Source: Achromobacter agilis (GTDB lineage Bacteria; Pseudomonadota; Gammaproteobacteria; Burkholderiales; Burkholderiaceae_B). Taken from it: a DNA stretch of 56,164 nt. Under the pieces are notes generated by a model. It was not told the DNA's origin. It ran no database searches and saw only the letters and a list, made by a program, of their open reading frames with translations. Both the position numbers and the translations under genes were made by a program. Shown piece by piece: positions 17,459-26,484 of the stretch (position 1 is its first letter; each line of letters starts with the position of its first letter). The stretch is from assembly GCF_900496965.1 (NCBI RefSeq), contig NZ_UFQB01000034.1, forward strand, positions 1 to 56,164, in the 5' to 3' direction.

Positions 17459-18304
17459 CTAAGAAACGGCGTCCCAATCCGGCCGCCGCTTGGCCTTGGC
17501 TGCCGCGACGCCCTCGATCGCCTCGGTGCGCAACTGGCTGGCGAAGGAACGCGATGCCGAATCCAGATAAGCCCCCAGCTCCTCCTCGTGCCAGCGCTGC
17601 TGGCCAAACAGCCCTCGCAGCATATGCTTGGTCTGTCCGGCAGCGCGCGGCGCGGCATCCACACAGCGCCGCAGCAGGCCGGCGACCCCATCCTCCCAGT
17701 CCTGGCCGGCATCGAACACATAATCCAGCAAGCCGATGGCGCGCGCCGCGTCAGCGTCTATCCGTTCGCCGGTCAGCATCATCCGCCGGGCAGCCTGCAG
17801 CCCGATGCGGGCAGCGACGAAGGGCAGAATTTGCGCTGGCACCAATCCGATCGATACTTCGGGAAAGCCAAAACGCGAGCCACGCGAACCGGCGGCCAGG
17901 TCGGCCGCGCAGACCAGGCCGGCGCCGCCGCCCATGGCGGCCCCCTGCGCCAGCACCACGGTGATCTTGGGGCTGCCGGCGAAACGCTCAAGGAACCTTC
18001 CATAGCGCCGGTTGCCCATGGCGACCGGATCCTGGCCGTCGGCCTCCGGCTGCGCGGCGATCCGGTCCGCGATATTGCCCAGATTGCCGCCCGCGCTGAA
18101 CGCCGGCCCGGCCGCGCTGACGGCCAGCACCCTCACGGTGACGTCGGACTCAGCTTGGCTCAGCGCGTCTTCCAGACGCTCGACCATTTCCGCGCCCAGT
18201 GGATTGCGCGTCTCGGGCCGATTCAGGACGACGTGGAAAACCGCGCCGTCCCGGCGAGTCAGCAGCGGCGCATCCGCCGCGTCGTTAGATTGCGCCAGAT
18301 TCAT
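17459..18304 (-). CDS. enoyl-CoA hydratase/isomerase family protein
   Basis: This 281-residue crotonase-fold protein has the CoA/oxyanion elements FSAGGNL (69-75) and AQGAAMGGGAGLVCAADLA (119-137). One of the two catalytic glutamates is present (E149 in FGFPEVSIGLVP). The other, normally in GGGCEL, is replaced by G129. With one glutamate it could be a hydratase of altered mechanism, an isomerase or a lyase. It lies 13 bases downstream of a CoA-transferase in the same orientation, so it likely acts on the CoA ester made by that enzyme. It could supply the hydratase step of the carboxylase pathway encoded further right. Confidence 0.88.
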   Translation of the reverse strand: MNLAQSNDAADAPLLTRRDGAVFHVVLNRPETRNPLGAEMVERLEDALSQAESDVTVRVLAVSAAGPAFSAGGNLGNIADRIAAQPEADGQDPVAMGNRRYGRFLERFAGSPKITVVLAQGAAMGGGAGLVCAADLAAGSRGSRFGFPEVSIGLVPAQILPFVAARIGLQAARRMMLTGERIDADAARAIGLLDYVFDAGQDWEDGVAGLLRRCVDAAPRAAGQTKHMLRGLFGQQRWHEEELGAYLDSASRSFASQLRTEAIEGVAAAKAKRRPDWDAVS

Positions 18305-18317
18305 GGTTACCGCTCCT

Positions 18318-19550
18318 TCAGTGCGCCGCAGCGGCCGGAGCCGCCAGTTGAATAATCCCTTCCTGCGCCAGCGCGATGATGTCGCCCGGCGAGTAATCCA
18401 GTTCCAGAAGCACCGCCTGCGTATCCTCGCCCACCGCAGGCACGCGCCCGTCGGCAGGTCCGCTCGCGGAATGCGCCCCCGGCAGACCGACGAACGGCAC
18501 ATCGCCCAGGCCGGGCTGACTCAGCGTCTGCACCAGGCCCAGGTGCCGCACCTGTTCGTCCTCCTGGAATTGGTCGTAATCCTTGACTTCGCCATACAGG
18601 ATGTCGTTCTCGCGGAAGCGATTCGTCCAATATGCGGTAGGGCGCGAGCGCAGGGCCTGCGCCACCCCTTTGTTGATCTCCTCGCCTACCTGTATGCGGT
18701 GCTGCGGCGTGTCCATGCGCGGATCCGCCAGCCAGTCGCTCCGCCCGATCACCCGGCAGATCGCCGCGAACATCGCATTGTTCATGGCGAACACCAGCAC
18801 ATAGCCGTCCGCCGTGCTGAAGATCCCCTGCGGATACGTGACGCTGGTGGCGGGCTCTCCCCGGCGCAATGCATGGTCGATCAACGAGCTGTTCTGCAAT
18901 GCAGCCATGGTGGCCAGCAAGCTGACGTCGATGTGTGCGCCCGAACGCCCGCGTTCGCGAGCGAACAGCGCCCCTCCGATTGCATTGGCGGTGTAGACGC
19001 CACAGGACAGGTCGCCGATGAACGGCTTTACCCGCTGGGGCAACCCCGCGCCATCGCAATTGGCGGTGGTCAGGCCTGTCAACGCCTGCACGACGGAGTC
19101 GGTGCCTGGACGGTCGACATAAGGACCCGACAGGCCAAACCCCGAGATCGACGCGTACACCAGGCGCGGATTGATTTCGCGCAGCGCGGCATAACCCACG
19201 CCCAGCCGGTCGGCCACGCCGGGGCGGAAGCTTTGCACCACCACGTCGGCCCGCGCCGCCAGCCGATGCAGGACCTCACGGCCGGAGTCGGCCTGGGCAT
19301 CCAGCGCGAGGCTGCGTTTGCCCCGATTGAAGGCCAGGGCGATCGCGCTGAATCCTTCGCGCGGCACGCCCATCGTCCGTCCCCAGTCGCCGTGGAACGG
19401 TTCTACCTTCGTCACCTGCGCGCCCATCTGGCCCAGGATCTGCGCGCAATACGGCCCCGCGATGCCCTGCGACAGATCAAGCACGCGCAGGCCGTCATAC
19501 ACGCTGTGCAAGGGATTCGGATCGATAGCGGAATTCACGGTTGTCTCCAT
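18318..19550 (-). CDS. family III acyl-CoA transferase (CaiB/BaiF)
   Basis: This 410-residue protein shows the CaiB/formyl-CoA transferase signatures LRVLDLSQGIAGPYCAQILG (21-40), NRGKRSLALD and the segment RPGTDSVVQALTGL, in which D151 is the expected aspartate nucleophile. Such enzymes move CoA from one acid to another. The start used is the ATG at 19548-19550, after GGAGACAACC on the reverse strand is not seen but the family N-terminus begins here; an upstream extension overlaps the promoter gap. It is divergent from the LysR gene at 19634 and followed by the hydratase gene. Confidence 0.9.
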   Translation of the reverse strand: METTVNSAIDPNPLHSVYDGLRVLDLSQGIAGPYCAQILGQMGAQVTKVEPFHGDWGRTMGVPREGFSAIALAFNRGKRSLALDAQADSGREVLHRLAARADVVVQSFRPGVADRLGVGYAALREINPRLVYASISGFGLSGPYVDRPGTDSVVQALTGLTTANCDGAGLPQRVKPFIGDLSCGVYTANAIGGALFARERGRSGAHIDVSLLATMAALQNSSLIDHALRRGEPATSVTYPQGIFSTADGYVLVFAMNNAMFAAICRVIGRSDWLADPRMDTPQHRIQVGEEINKGVAQALRSRPTAYWTNRFRENDILYGEVKDYDQFQEDEQVRHLGLVQTLSQPGLGDVPFVGLPGAHSASGPADGRVPAVGEDTQAVLLELDYSPGDIIALAQEGIIQLAAPAAAAH

Positions 19551-19633
19551 GGACTTGGGGAAAGGCTGGGCTTGTGTCCGACGCCCACGGCCCCGGATAA
19601 TCGTCCGCGTACGCTGGCACACAAGGAACTCTC

Positions 19634-20482
19634 ATGGCGGTGCGCGATCTGGACATAGGTTTGCTCAGGACATTCCTGGCGGTGGCCGACCGCGAGAACT
19701 TCGCGGGCGCCGCCGACCAGGTATTCCGCACCCAGGCCGCGGTCTCGCAACAGATGCAGCGGCTCGAGCGGCTGCTGGATTGCAAACTGCTGGTGCGCGT
19801 GGGACGGCACAAGCGCCTTACCGAACAAGGCGTGCGCCTGCGCGAATATGCGCGGCGCATGCTTGCGCTGAATGACGAAACCTGCCGCGCAATGAACAAA
19901 AGCGTCTTCGACGCGCCGACACGCATAGGCGTATGCGCCGACGCCGTGGACACGATCCTGCCCGACTACCTGGCGCTCTGCGCGCGCACCTATCCCGGCA
20001 TGCGCATCGAAATTCAGGTCAACCGCAGCCGCTGGCTGGCATCGGCGCTGCGCCGCGGCGACATCGACCTGCTCCTCGAGCTCGAACAATTCGACGAGTT
20101 CCCCCGCATCACGTTTCGGACCTCGCCCGTGGTCTGGATTTCGGGCACGCATTTCCATCATCAGCAAAATCTCCCATTGCCTTTGGTGCTGGTGGACTCC
20201 CCCTGCGTCTTCCGGCGCATGGCGCTGAACCGCCTGGACCAAGAGAACCGTCCCTGGCGCAATGCCTTCCAGACCCCTACCCTGGCCGGCGTGCGCGCCG
20301 CCTTGCGGGCCGGCCTGGGCATTACCCCGCGCACCATCGAGATGCTCACCCCCGGCCTCAAAGTGGTGGGGGAAGAGCTTGGCTTGCCCACCCTGCCCTC
20401 CGCCAGCTACCACCTCTACATGCGCGCAGGCGACAATCCGGACGGCGCCCGCAAGCTCAGCGAACTCTTCGTCCCCTCCTGA
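19634..20482 (+). CDS. LysR-family transcriptional regulator
   Basis: This 282-residue regulator has the N-terminal helix-turn-helix DIGLLRTFLAVADRENFAGA, then ADQVFRTQAAVSQQMQRLER and the wing LLVRVGRHKRLTEQGVRL, and an effector domain from about residue 93. It is divergent from the CoA-transferase gene with 83 bases between the starts, so it probably controls that gene and the hydratase. CTTGTGT (19571) and ACACAAG (19619) are inverted copies in the gap, but they are 41 bases apart and only suggestive. It is convergent with the Bug gene at 20506. Confidence 0.9.
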   Translation: MAVRDLDIGLLRTFLAVADRENFAGAADQVFRTQAAVSQQMQRLERLLDCKLLVRVGRHKRLTEQGVRLREYARRMLALNDETCRAMNKSVFDAPTRIGVCADAVDTILPDYLALCARTYPGMRIEIQVNRSRWLASALRRGDIDLLLELEQFDEFPRITFRTSPVVWISGTHFHHQQNLPLPLVLVDSPCVFRRMALNRLDQENRPWRNAFQTPTLAGVRAALRAGLGITPRTIEMLTPGLKVVGEELGLPTLPSASYHLYMRAGDNPDGARKLSELFVPS

Positions 20483-20505
20483 CCCGTCTTCCGGCGCGCC
20501 CGCGG

Positions 20506-21480
20506 CTACCGCTGCTGCATGCCGGCGGCCACAATCACTTTCCCCCACTCCACCGTGTCGCGCTGCTGGATGGCCCGCAGATCCTCGGGCGACCCGGGCT
20601 GCGGCAGCAAGGCGCGGTCAGTCAGGAAGCGGCGGCCGTCGGGGTTGTCGAGCGCGCCGTTGATCCACGCCGCCAGCCGCTGCGAAACCGCGGGCGGCGT
20701 CGAGGCCGCCGCCCAGATCGCGATCCAGGACGACACATCAAAGCCCGGGTAGCCGAGTTCCGCCACGGTGGGCACGTCCGGAAAGGCGGGCACGCGGGTG
20801 GCGGTGGACACCGCCAGGGCGCGGATTTTGCCGGCACGCAATTGGGGAGTGGCGGTTACGGCGTCGCAAAAATAGAAGTCATACTGGCCGCCCAGCAGAT
20901 CCGTCATGGCCTGGGTGCTGGCGCGATACGGAACATTCACCGCATTGATCCCCGACAGGGCGCGAAAGCGTTCGCCGGCGATGCGTCCGCCGACATTGGC
21001 GCTGGCGAAGCTCAGGCTGGCCTTGGACGCCCGCGCGGTAGCAATGAACGCTTGCAGGGTTTCCGCCTTCACGCGCTGCGGGTTGACCACCAGGAAATAC
21101 GGCGCGGTCGCCAACGTCGTCAACGGGGTGAAGTCGCGCTCGGGGTCGTAAGGCAGCGATTTGTAGATGCTTGCATTGGCCGCATGCGTGGACGGCCCGG
21201 ACACCAGCAGGTTGTATCCGTCGCCGGATTGCCTCAGAACGTACTCGGCGGCGATATTGCCGTCGGCGCCCGGCCGGTTCTCGATAATGATCGGGCTGCC
21301 CACCTTCTCTCGTATCTTGTCCGCGACATAGCGGATGATGGTGTCGGTCGCCCCTCCCGCACCGTACGCCACGGTCACGTGGACCGTCTTGTCCAGCGCC
21401 TGTGCGCGGGCTCCGCCGCAAGCCGCCAGCAGCGCGCCGGCCCCGGCCAATTGAATGAATGCCCTGCGGGTCTGTTCCAT
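20506..21480 (-). CDS. Bug-family solute receptor with Tat-like, lipoprotein-like signal
   Basis: This 324-residue Bug protein keeps VTVAYGAGGATDTIIR, IIIENRPGADGNIAAEYVL and NVPYRASTQAMTDLLGGQ. Its export signal is unusual for the family: MEQTRRAFIQLAGAGALLAA followed by C. This has a twin-arginine-like TRRAFIQ and a possible lipobox (LLAAC), so it may be exported folded and anchored as a lipoprotein. The gene is the last of the minus-strand AtuA/carboxylase operon, 30 bases after AtuA. It probably captures the substrate of that pathway. Confidence 0.9.
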   Translation of the reverse strand: MEQTRRAFIQLAGAGALLAACGGARAQALDKTVHVTVAYGAGGATDTIIRYVADKIREKVGSPIIIENRPGADGNIAAEYVLRQSGDGYNLLVSGPSTHAANASIYKSLPYDPERDFTPLTTLATAPYFLVVNPQRVKAETLQAFIATARASKASLSFASANVGGRIAGERFRALSGINAVNVPYRASTQAMTDLLGGQYDFYFCDAVTATPQLRAGKIRALAVSTATRVPAFPDVPTVAELGYPGFDVSSWIAIWAAASTPPAVSQRLAAWINGALDNPDGRRFLTDRALLPQPGSPEDLRAIQQRDTVEWGKVIVAAGMQQR

Positions 21481-21510
21481 TTGTAGTCTCCTCCCATCCT
21501 TTCACTCCCG

Positions 21511-23325
21511 CTATCGCAGGATTTCGCCGGGACAAGGAATTTCCAGGTCCAACAGCATCTGGGCATATGACTTGCCCAAGGGATCCGAGCGCAGGCTGGA
21601 CGAACCGCCGCCTCCCAGCGCGCGCCGCAGCACGAAATTGACCGCCGCCGTACCCGGCAGCTCGAAACGCGACACCTCGCCCTGCACCAGGTGGCTGAAG
21701 TACTCCCGCACCCGCTCGGCCGTCAGTTCGCGCAACAGCACGGGCCAGTAAGCCTCGGAGCGCGCGATAACGCCGATATTCGAATCGTCTCCCTTGTCGC
21801 CGCTGCGGGCGTAGGCCAGCCTCGAAAGCGGTACCCGCTGAGTGCCGTCCGGGCTCGCCGGCACCGGCGCATGGGCTTGCCGGGCCGCTGGTGGAATGTG
21901 TGCGCCGTCGTCGCCGTTCTCCGGCACGGCAACCTCGGCATGCAGGTCGCCGCAGTCGAGCCAGACGGGCACGCACTGTTTGGCGATGTAGAACGATCCC
22001 GTCTTGATGATGGCCTGGATGTCGGAGCGGCCGCCGAAGTGGCTGCGCGTACCCGGCCCCATCGACGTTCCCGCCGAAGCGGACTCTTTCTGCAGAAACT
22101 CCAGGCCCTTGCGCTCGGCGTGAGCCGCGGCGATGCGGAGGATCACCTCGCGGCTGTCGTTCTCGCGCGCGTTGCCGCCGTACATGGCTTCGGCGCCCAG
22201 CAACTCCACGACGGTAGAGGCGTAGTCCGGCAGGCCGTGCAATGCGAGCAGCTTGCGCGTGCGCCGCAGCAGTTCATCGGCGGTGCGCAGAGCTTTTGCG
22301 CGCGCCCGCTGCCCGCGGATGGCCATCATGATGCCGATCTGGTAGCCCGAAAGCCCGGTCGCGGTGATCTTGTATCGCGTGGAAGGCGCCCGTCCGCGCG
22401 CGCCCTCCACGCGCACCCGGTCGGGGCCGGTCTCGCGAATGGAAACCTGGCGCAGGTCGCAGACCACGTCGGGAAGCTCGTACGCCGCGGGGTCGCCGAT
22501 TTCATACAGTAGCTGCTCGGCCACCGTGGCGCGGCTCACCAGGCCGCCCGTGCTCGGCGGCTTGGTCAGGTCGAAGCCGCCATCCGAATCCAGCACCACG
22601 ATCGGATAGCCGATGTTCGCCCAGTCCGGCACGGTCTCCCAATCGGTGAACAAGCCTCCTGTCGCCTGCGGGCCGCATTCGATCAAGTGCCCGGCCAGGC
22701 TAGCCTGGGCCAGCTTGTCGTACTCTGAAAACGACCAGTCGAACTCGTGTATCGCCACAGCCAGCGCGCAAGCGCTGTCCACCGCGCGCCCCGTGATCAC
22801 GATATCCGCGTCCAGCGCCAGCGCCTGGACGATGGGATAGGCGCCCAGATAGGCATTGGCCGACAGCAAGGGCCCGAATCCGTCCAGGTCGGACAGCACG
22901 CTCCCCTGCGCGTCGGTGAACTCGGCCTGCAGCTCGGCCACGTCGTCGCCGGTGACAACGGCGATACGCGGCGCCAGGCCTTGTTCGCGGGCGAAGGCGA
23001 GTATGGCGTCGCGGCACGCCTGCGGGTTCAGGCCGCCGGCATTGGACACCAGCCGCACCCCGCGTTCCAGCAAGGTCTTCAGATGCGGACGGAGCACGTT
23101 GACGAAGTCGGTCGCGTAACCCAGTTCGGGGTTGCGCATGCGGGCCCGCTGCAAGATGGACATGGTCGTTTCCGCCAGGTAGTCGAAAACGATGTAGTCC
23201 AGTTTTTCGGCGGTGAGCAGTTGCGGAATCGCGATCTGGGAATCTCCCCAGAATCCCGAAGCGCATCCGACATGCACCCGCTCTTTCGTCCGGCGCGCCG
23301 GATTCCCGCTGTGGTTCCCGCTCAT
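21511..23325 (-). CDS. atuA: AtuA family protein (DUF1446 plus C-terminal AtuA-like domain)
   Basis: This 604-residue protein has the long DUF1446 domain at about 17-460 (VHVGCASGFWGDSQIAIPQL, SNAGGLNPQACRDAI, DIVITGRAVDSACALAVAIH, LIECGPQATGGLFTDW) and a smaller C-terminal domain at about 500-600 (RLAYARSGDKGDDSNIGVIAR). The family is named for acyclic terpene utilisation in Pseudomonas, where it is always near a geranyl-CoA carboxylase; its reaction is not established. The ATG overlaps the stop of the biotin-subunit gene by four bases, so the two are coupled. Context supports a role in branched acyl-CoA breakdown. Confidence 0.9.
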   Translation of the reverse strand: MSGNHSGNPARRTKERVHVGCASGFWGDSQIAIPQLLTAEKLDYIVFDYLAETTMSILQRARMRNPELGYATDFVNVLRPHLKTLLERGVRLVSNAGGLNPQACRDAILAFAREQGLAPRIAVVTGDDVAELQAEFTDAQGSVLSDLDGFGPLLSANAYLGAYPIVQALALDADIVITGRAVDSACALAVAIHEFDWSFSEYDKLAQASLAGHLIECGPQATGGLFTDWETVPDWANIGYPIVVLDSDGGFDLTKPPSTGGLVSRATVAEQLLYEIGDPAAYELPDVVCDLRQVSIRETGPDRVRVEGARGRAPSTRYKITATGLSGYQIGIMMAIRGQRARAKALRTADELLRRTRKLLALHGLPDYASTVVELLGAEAMYGGNARENDSREVILRIAAAHAERKGLEFLQKESASAGTSMGPGTRSHFGGRSDIQAIIKTGSFYIAKQCVPVWLDCGDLHAEVAVPENGDDGAHIPPAARQAHAPVPASPDGTQRVPLSRLAYARSGDKGDDSNIGVIARSEAYWPVLLRELTAERVREYFSHLVQGEVSRFELPGTAAVNFVLRRALGGGGSSSLRSDPLGKSYAQMLLDLEIPCPGEILR

Positions 23326-25286
23326 TGCTGCACCTCCATCAATGCCTGCCCCGTGCTGACCTGGTCTCCCGCGGCAACGGCCAGCTTCGCCACTACGCCC
23401 GCCGCGCCCGCGGCGATGGACATTTCCATCTTCATGGACTCCAGCACCAGCACGGTCTGCTGCGCCGTCACGCTGTCCCCGTCCTGGACGTCGACGCTGA
23501 TCACCCTTCCGCTCATCGGCGCCCGCAACAGGCGAGCCTGCCCGGCCTGCTGGTCCTCGCGAGCGGCAAAGCGCGTGGCCCGCAAGAAGCGCCAGGCGCT
23601 GGCGCCGTCCTGCACCCAGGCCTCGTCCGCCCCTGCCATGGCCACGCGCAGGCTGCGCCGCAGTCCGTCCACGACCAGCACCATGTCGCCCTCGCGGCGA
23701 TGCATGGCGCCGACCCGGATCTGCGCGCCGTCCCCTTCGGCAACGTGCCCTTCCCAAGCCCGCACCAGCACGCCGCCGTCCGCCTCCCGCGAGAGTCGCA
23801 GAAGCCTCGGCTTCCCGTCGGACACATCATCCAGCGCCACGTCGCCTGCCGCGGCGAGGCCGCTGCCGCCGGCCACGGGCCAGCCGGCCAGCGCCAGCGC
23901 CGCCGCGGCCACCGCATGCTCTGAAGGCTCCGCCCGCCAGTGCCCGGACGCCATGTCTTGTCCGGCCAGGAAATTCGTCGTCACGCCGCCACCGAGAAAA
24001 TCCGGATGGTTGATCGCCTTCGCCAGGAAATGCAGGTTGGAGCGCACGCCCAGCAGGCTGCCGCCTTCGCAGGCCCGCGTCAGCTTGCGTATGCATTCCT
24101 CCCGCGTTTCGCCCCACGCCAGGTACTTGGCCAGCATCGAGTCGTAGTGCGGCGTGATCTCCAGGCCGTCTTCCAGCGCCGTATCGACGCGCAGCCCGGA
24201 AGGCGGCACCCACCGGAGCACCGAGCCGACCTGCGGCACGAAGCCCGAGGCGGGATCTTCCGCGCAGACGCGCAGCTCCATCGCGTGGCCACGTCGCTGC
24301 ACGTCCTCCTGCCGGAAGTCCAGCGGCTGGCCCTGGGCCACCCTCAGCTGCCACTGCACCAGGTCGATCCCGGTAACCAGTTCGGTCACGCCGTGCTCGA
24401 CCTGCAGCCGCGTGTTCATTTCCATGAAGTAGAAATCGCCGGCCTCGTCCAGCAGGAATTCCAGCGTGCCCGCCCCCACGTAACCGATGGCCTGGCAGGC
24501 CCGCCTCGCGACGGCGCCCATGCGCTCGCGCAGCGCGGGCGGCACGGCGGGCGAGGGGCTCTCTTCCACCAGCTTCTGGTAGCGCCGCTGCAGCGAGCAG
24601 TCCCGTTCTCCCAGGTGCAGGACATTGCCGTGTTCATCGCACAGCACCTGGATTTCGATATGGCGGGCCGCCAGGATCGCCTTCTCCAGGATCAGCTCAT
24701 CCGAGCCGAAGGCCCCCAGCGCTTCGGAACGGGCCAGCGGCAACGCCTGCGCCAGCGCCGCATCGTCGTGCGCCAGCCGCATGCCGCGCCCTCCGCCGCC
24801 CGCGGCCGCCTTCAGCAGCACTGGATACCCGATGGCGCGCGCCCGCGCCGACAGTTCCCTGTCGTCGGAGATGCCTTGCGCGCCGGGCACCGTGGGCACA
24901 TCGGCGCGTTGCAGCGCCTCTTTGGCGCGCGCCTTGTTGCCCATCAGGGCGATGACCTCGGCTGGCGGCCCCACGAACGTCAGGCCGGCTTCCGCCACGG
25001 CACGGGCGAACTCGGCGTTCTCGGACAGAAAGCCGTAGCCCGGATGCACTGCCTGGGCGCCACTCTGGCCGCAGGCGCGGAGAATGGCCTCCACATTGCG
25101 GTAGCTGGCATGGGCCGGCGAGGCGCCGATATGCACCGCCAGGTCGGCCTCCCGGACATGACGGGACTCCGCGTCCGCGTCCGAGTACACCGCGACCGTT
25201 CGCAGGCCCAGGCTGCGCGCCGCCCGGATCACCCGCAGCGCGATTTCTCCCCGGTTGGCGACGAGCAAGGTATCGAATCTCATCAT
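23322..25286 (-). CDS. biotin-dependent acyl-CoA carboxylase, biotin carboxylase/BCCP subunit
   Basis: This protein of about 654 residues has a biotin-carboxylase domain (FDTLLVANRGEIALRVIRAA at the start, then HPGYGFLSENAEFA), ATP-grasp with LLKAAAGGGGRGMRL, and the ADP-binding MNTRLQVEHGVTELVTG. A linker leads to a biotinyl domain with the lysine of ESMKM at about K619. It carboxylates biotin and passes CO2 to the beta subunit at 26485. The start at 25286 is preferred because AAGGA lies five bases upstream; an ATG six bases earlier would overlap that site. Subunits of geranyl-CoA and methylcrotonyl-CoA carboxylase look the same, so the substrate is open. Confidence 0.93.
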   Translation of the reverse strand: MMRFDTLLVANRGEIALRVIRAARSLGLRTVAVYSDADAESRHVREADLAVHIGASPAHASYRNVEAILRACGQSGAQAVHPGYGFLSENAEFARAVAEAGLTFVGPPAEVIALMGNKARAKEALQRADVPTVPGAQGISDDRELSARARAIGYPVLLKAAAGGGGRGMRLAHDDAALAQALPLARSEALGAFGSDELILEKAILAARHIEIQVLCDEHGNVLHLGERDCSLQRRYQKLVEESPSPAVPPALRERMGAVARRACQAIGYVGAGTLEFLLDEAGDFYFMEMNTRLQVEHGVTELVTGIDLVQWQLRVAQGQPLDFRQEDVQRRGHAMELRVCAEDPASGFVPQVGSVLRWVPPSGLRVDTALEDGLEITPHYDSMLAKYLAWGETREECIRKLTRACEGGSLLGVRSNLHFLAKAINHPDFLGGGVTTNFLAGQDMASGHWRAEPSEHAVAAAALALAGWPVAGGSGLAAAGDVALDDVSDGKPRLLRLSREADGGVLVRAWEGHVAEGDGAQIRVGAMHRREGDMVLVVDGLRRSLRVAMAGADEAWVQDGASAWRFLRATRFAAREDQQAGQARLLRAPMSGRVISVDVQDGDSVTAQQTVLVLESMKMEMSIAAGAAGVVAKLAVAAGDQVSTGQALMEVQQ

Positions 25287-25302
25287 GTCCATCCTTGCGG
25301 CG

Positions 25303-26472
25303 TCAGACTGCGCGCGAGGGCAGAATGCCCATGTGCTTGCAAATGATGGTGAGCATGATCTCGTCGGCGCCGCCGCCGATGGAGATCAGGCGCAGATCGC
25401 GCCATGCGCGCGACACCGCGTTCTCCCAGGTGAAGCCCATGCCGCCCCAGTACTGCAAGCACGAGTCGGTGACCTCGCGGCACAGGCGCCCTGCCTTGAG
25501 CTTGGCCATCGAAGCCAGCTCGGTCATGTCGCCTCCGCCCATGTGCACGCCCGCCGCGCGGTAGACCAGGGACCGCAGCATCTCGACCTCCGTCTTCAGC
25601 TCCGCCAGCCGGAAATGGACGGCTTGGTTGTCCAGCAGCGGCTTGCCGAAAACCTGGCGCTGGCGCGTGTAGTCGATGGTGTCGTTGATCACATCGCTCA
25701 GGGCCGTCACGCGCCGGGTGGCGCCGCTCAGGCGCTCTTCCTGGAATTGGCGCATCTGGTAGGTGAAGCCCATGCCCTCTTCGCCGATGCGGTAGCGCTG
25801 CGGCACGCGGACTTCGTCGAAGAACACCTGCGCGGTATCGGAGGACCACATGCCCACCTTCTTGATCTTGCTCATCGTCACGCCGGCCACGGGCTTGCCG
25901 TTTTCCTGCTTCAGCGGCAGGCAGATCAGGGATTTGTTCCGATGCGGCTTGTCGTCGCTGGTGTTGGCGAGCAGACACATCCAGTCCGCTTGCGTGGCGT
26001 TCGTGATCCACATCTTGGAGCCGCTGATCACATAGTCGTCGCCGTCCTTGCGGGCGGTCGTCTTCAGCGAGGCGACGTCGGAGCCCGCGCCGGTTTCGGA
26101 AACGCCCAGGCAGGCCACGTAATCTCCGGCGATCGAAGGCCGCAGGAACTGTTCGCGCACAGAGTCATTACCAAAACGCGCCAGCGCCGGCGTGGCCATA
26201 TCCGTCTGCACCGCGATCGCCATGCCGACGCCGCCGGCGCGCACCGAACCGATCGCCTCGCAGAAGGCAATCTCATACGAATAGTCCAGGCCCATCCCGC
26301 CAAACTCGACGGGCTTATTCACGCCGAGGTACCCCGCCTTGCCAAGTTTCTTGAAGACTTCGTGGGCGGGAAATATCTCCGCTTCCTCCCATTGGTCCAG
26401 ATAGGGGTTGATCTCTTTCTCGATCAACTGGCGTACGCCGTCCTGCAACGCGATGTGCTCGTGGGTAAACAT
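25303..26472 (-). CDS. acyl-CoA dehydrogenase
   Basis: This 389-residue flavoenzyme has VSETGAGSDVASLKTTARKDGD and MWITNATQADW (FAD- and substrate-binding), then RQVFGKPLLDNQAVHFRLAE and QYWGGMGFTWENAVSRAWRD. The YEGT glutamate of short/medium-chain enzymes is absent (IGGGADEIM). E246 in QEERL fits the position used by isovaleryl-CoA and long-chain dehydrogenases, and AtuD (citronellyl-CoA dehydrogenase) has the same outline. It would make the 2,3-double bond before carboxylation. It lies between the two carboxylase subunit genes, with 12-16 base gaps, as part of one operon. Confidence 0.92.
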   Translation of the reverse strand: MFTHEHIALQDGVRQLIEKEINPYLDQWEEAEIFPAHEVFKKLGKAGYLGVNKPVEFGGMGLDYSYEIAFCEAIGSVRAGGVGMAIAVQTDMATPALARFGNDSVREQFLRPSIAGDYVACLGVSETGAGSDVASLKTTARKDGDDYVISGSKMWITNATQADWMCLLANTSDDKPHRNKSLICLPLKQENGKPVAGVTMSKIKKVGMWSSDTAQVFFDEVRVPQRYRIGEEGMGFTYQMRQFQEERLSGATRRVTALSDVINDTIDYTRQRQVFGKPLLDNQAVHFRLAELKTEVEMLRSLVYRAAGVHMGGGDMTELASMAKLKAGRLCREVTDSCLQYWGGMGFTWENAVSRAWRDLRLISIGGGADEIMLTIICKHMGILPSRAV

Positions 26473-26484
26473 GGAATCTCCTCG

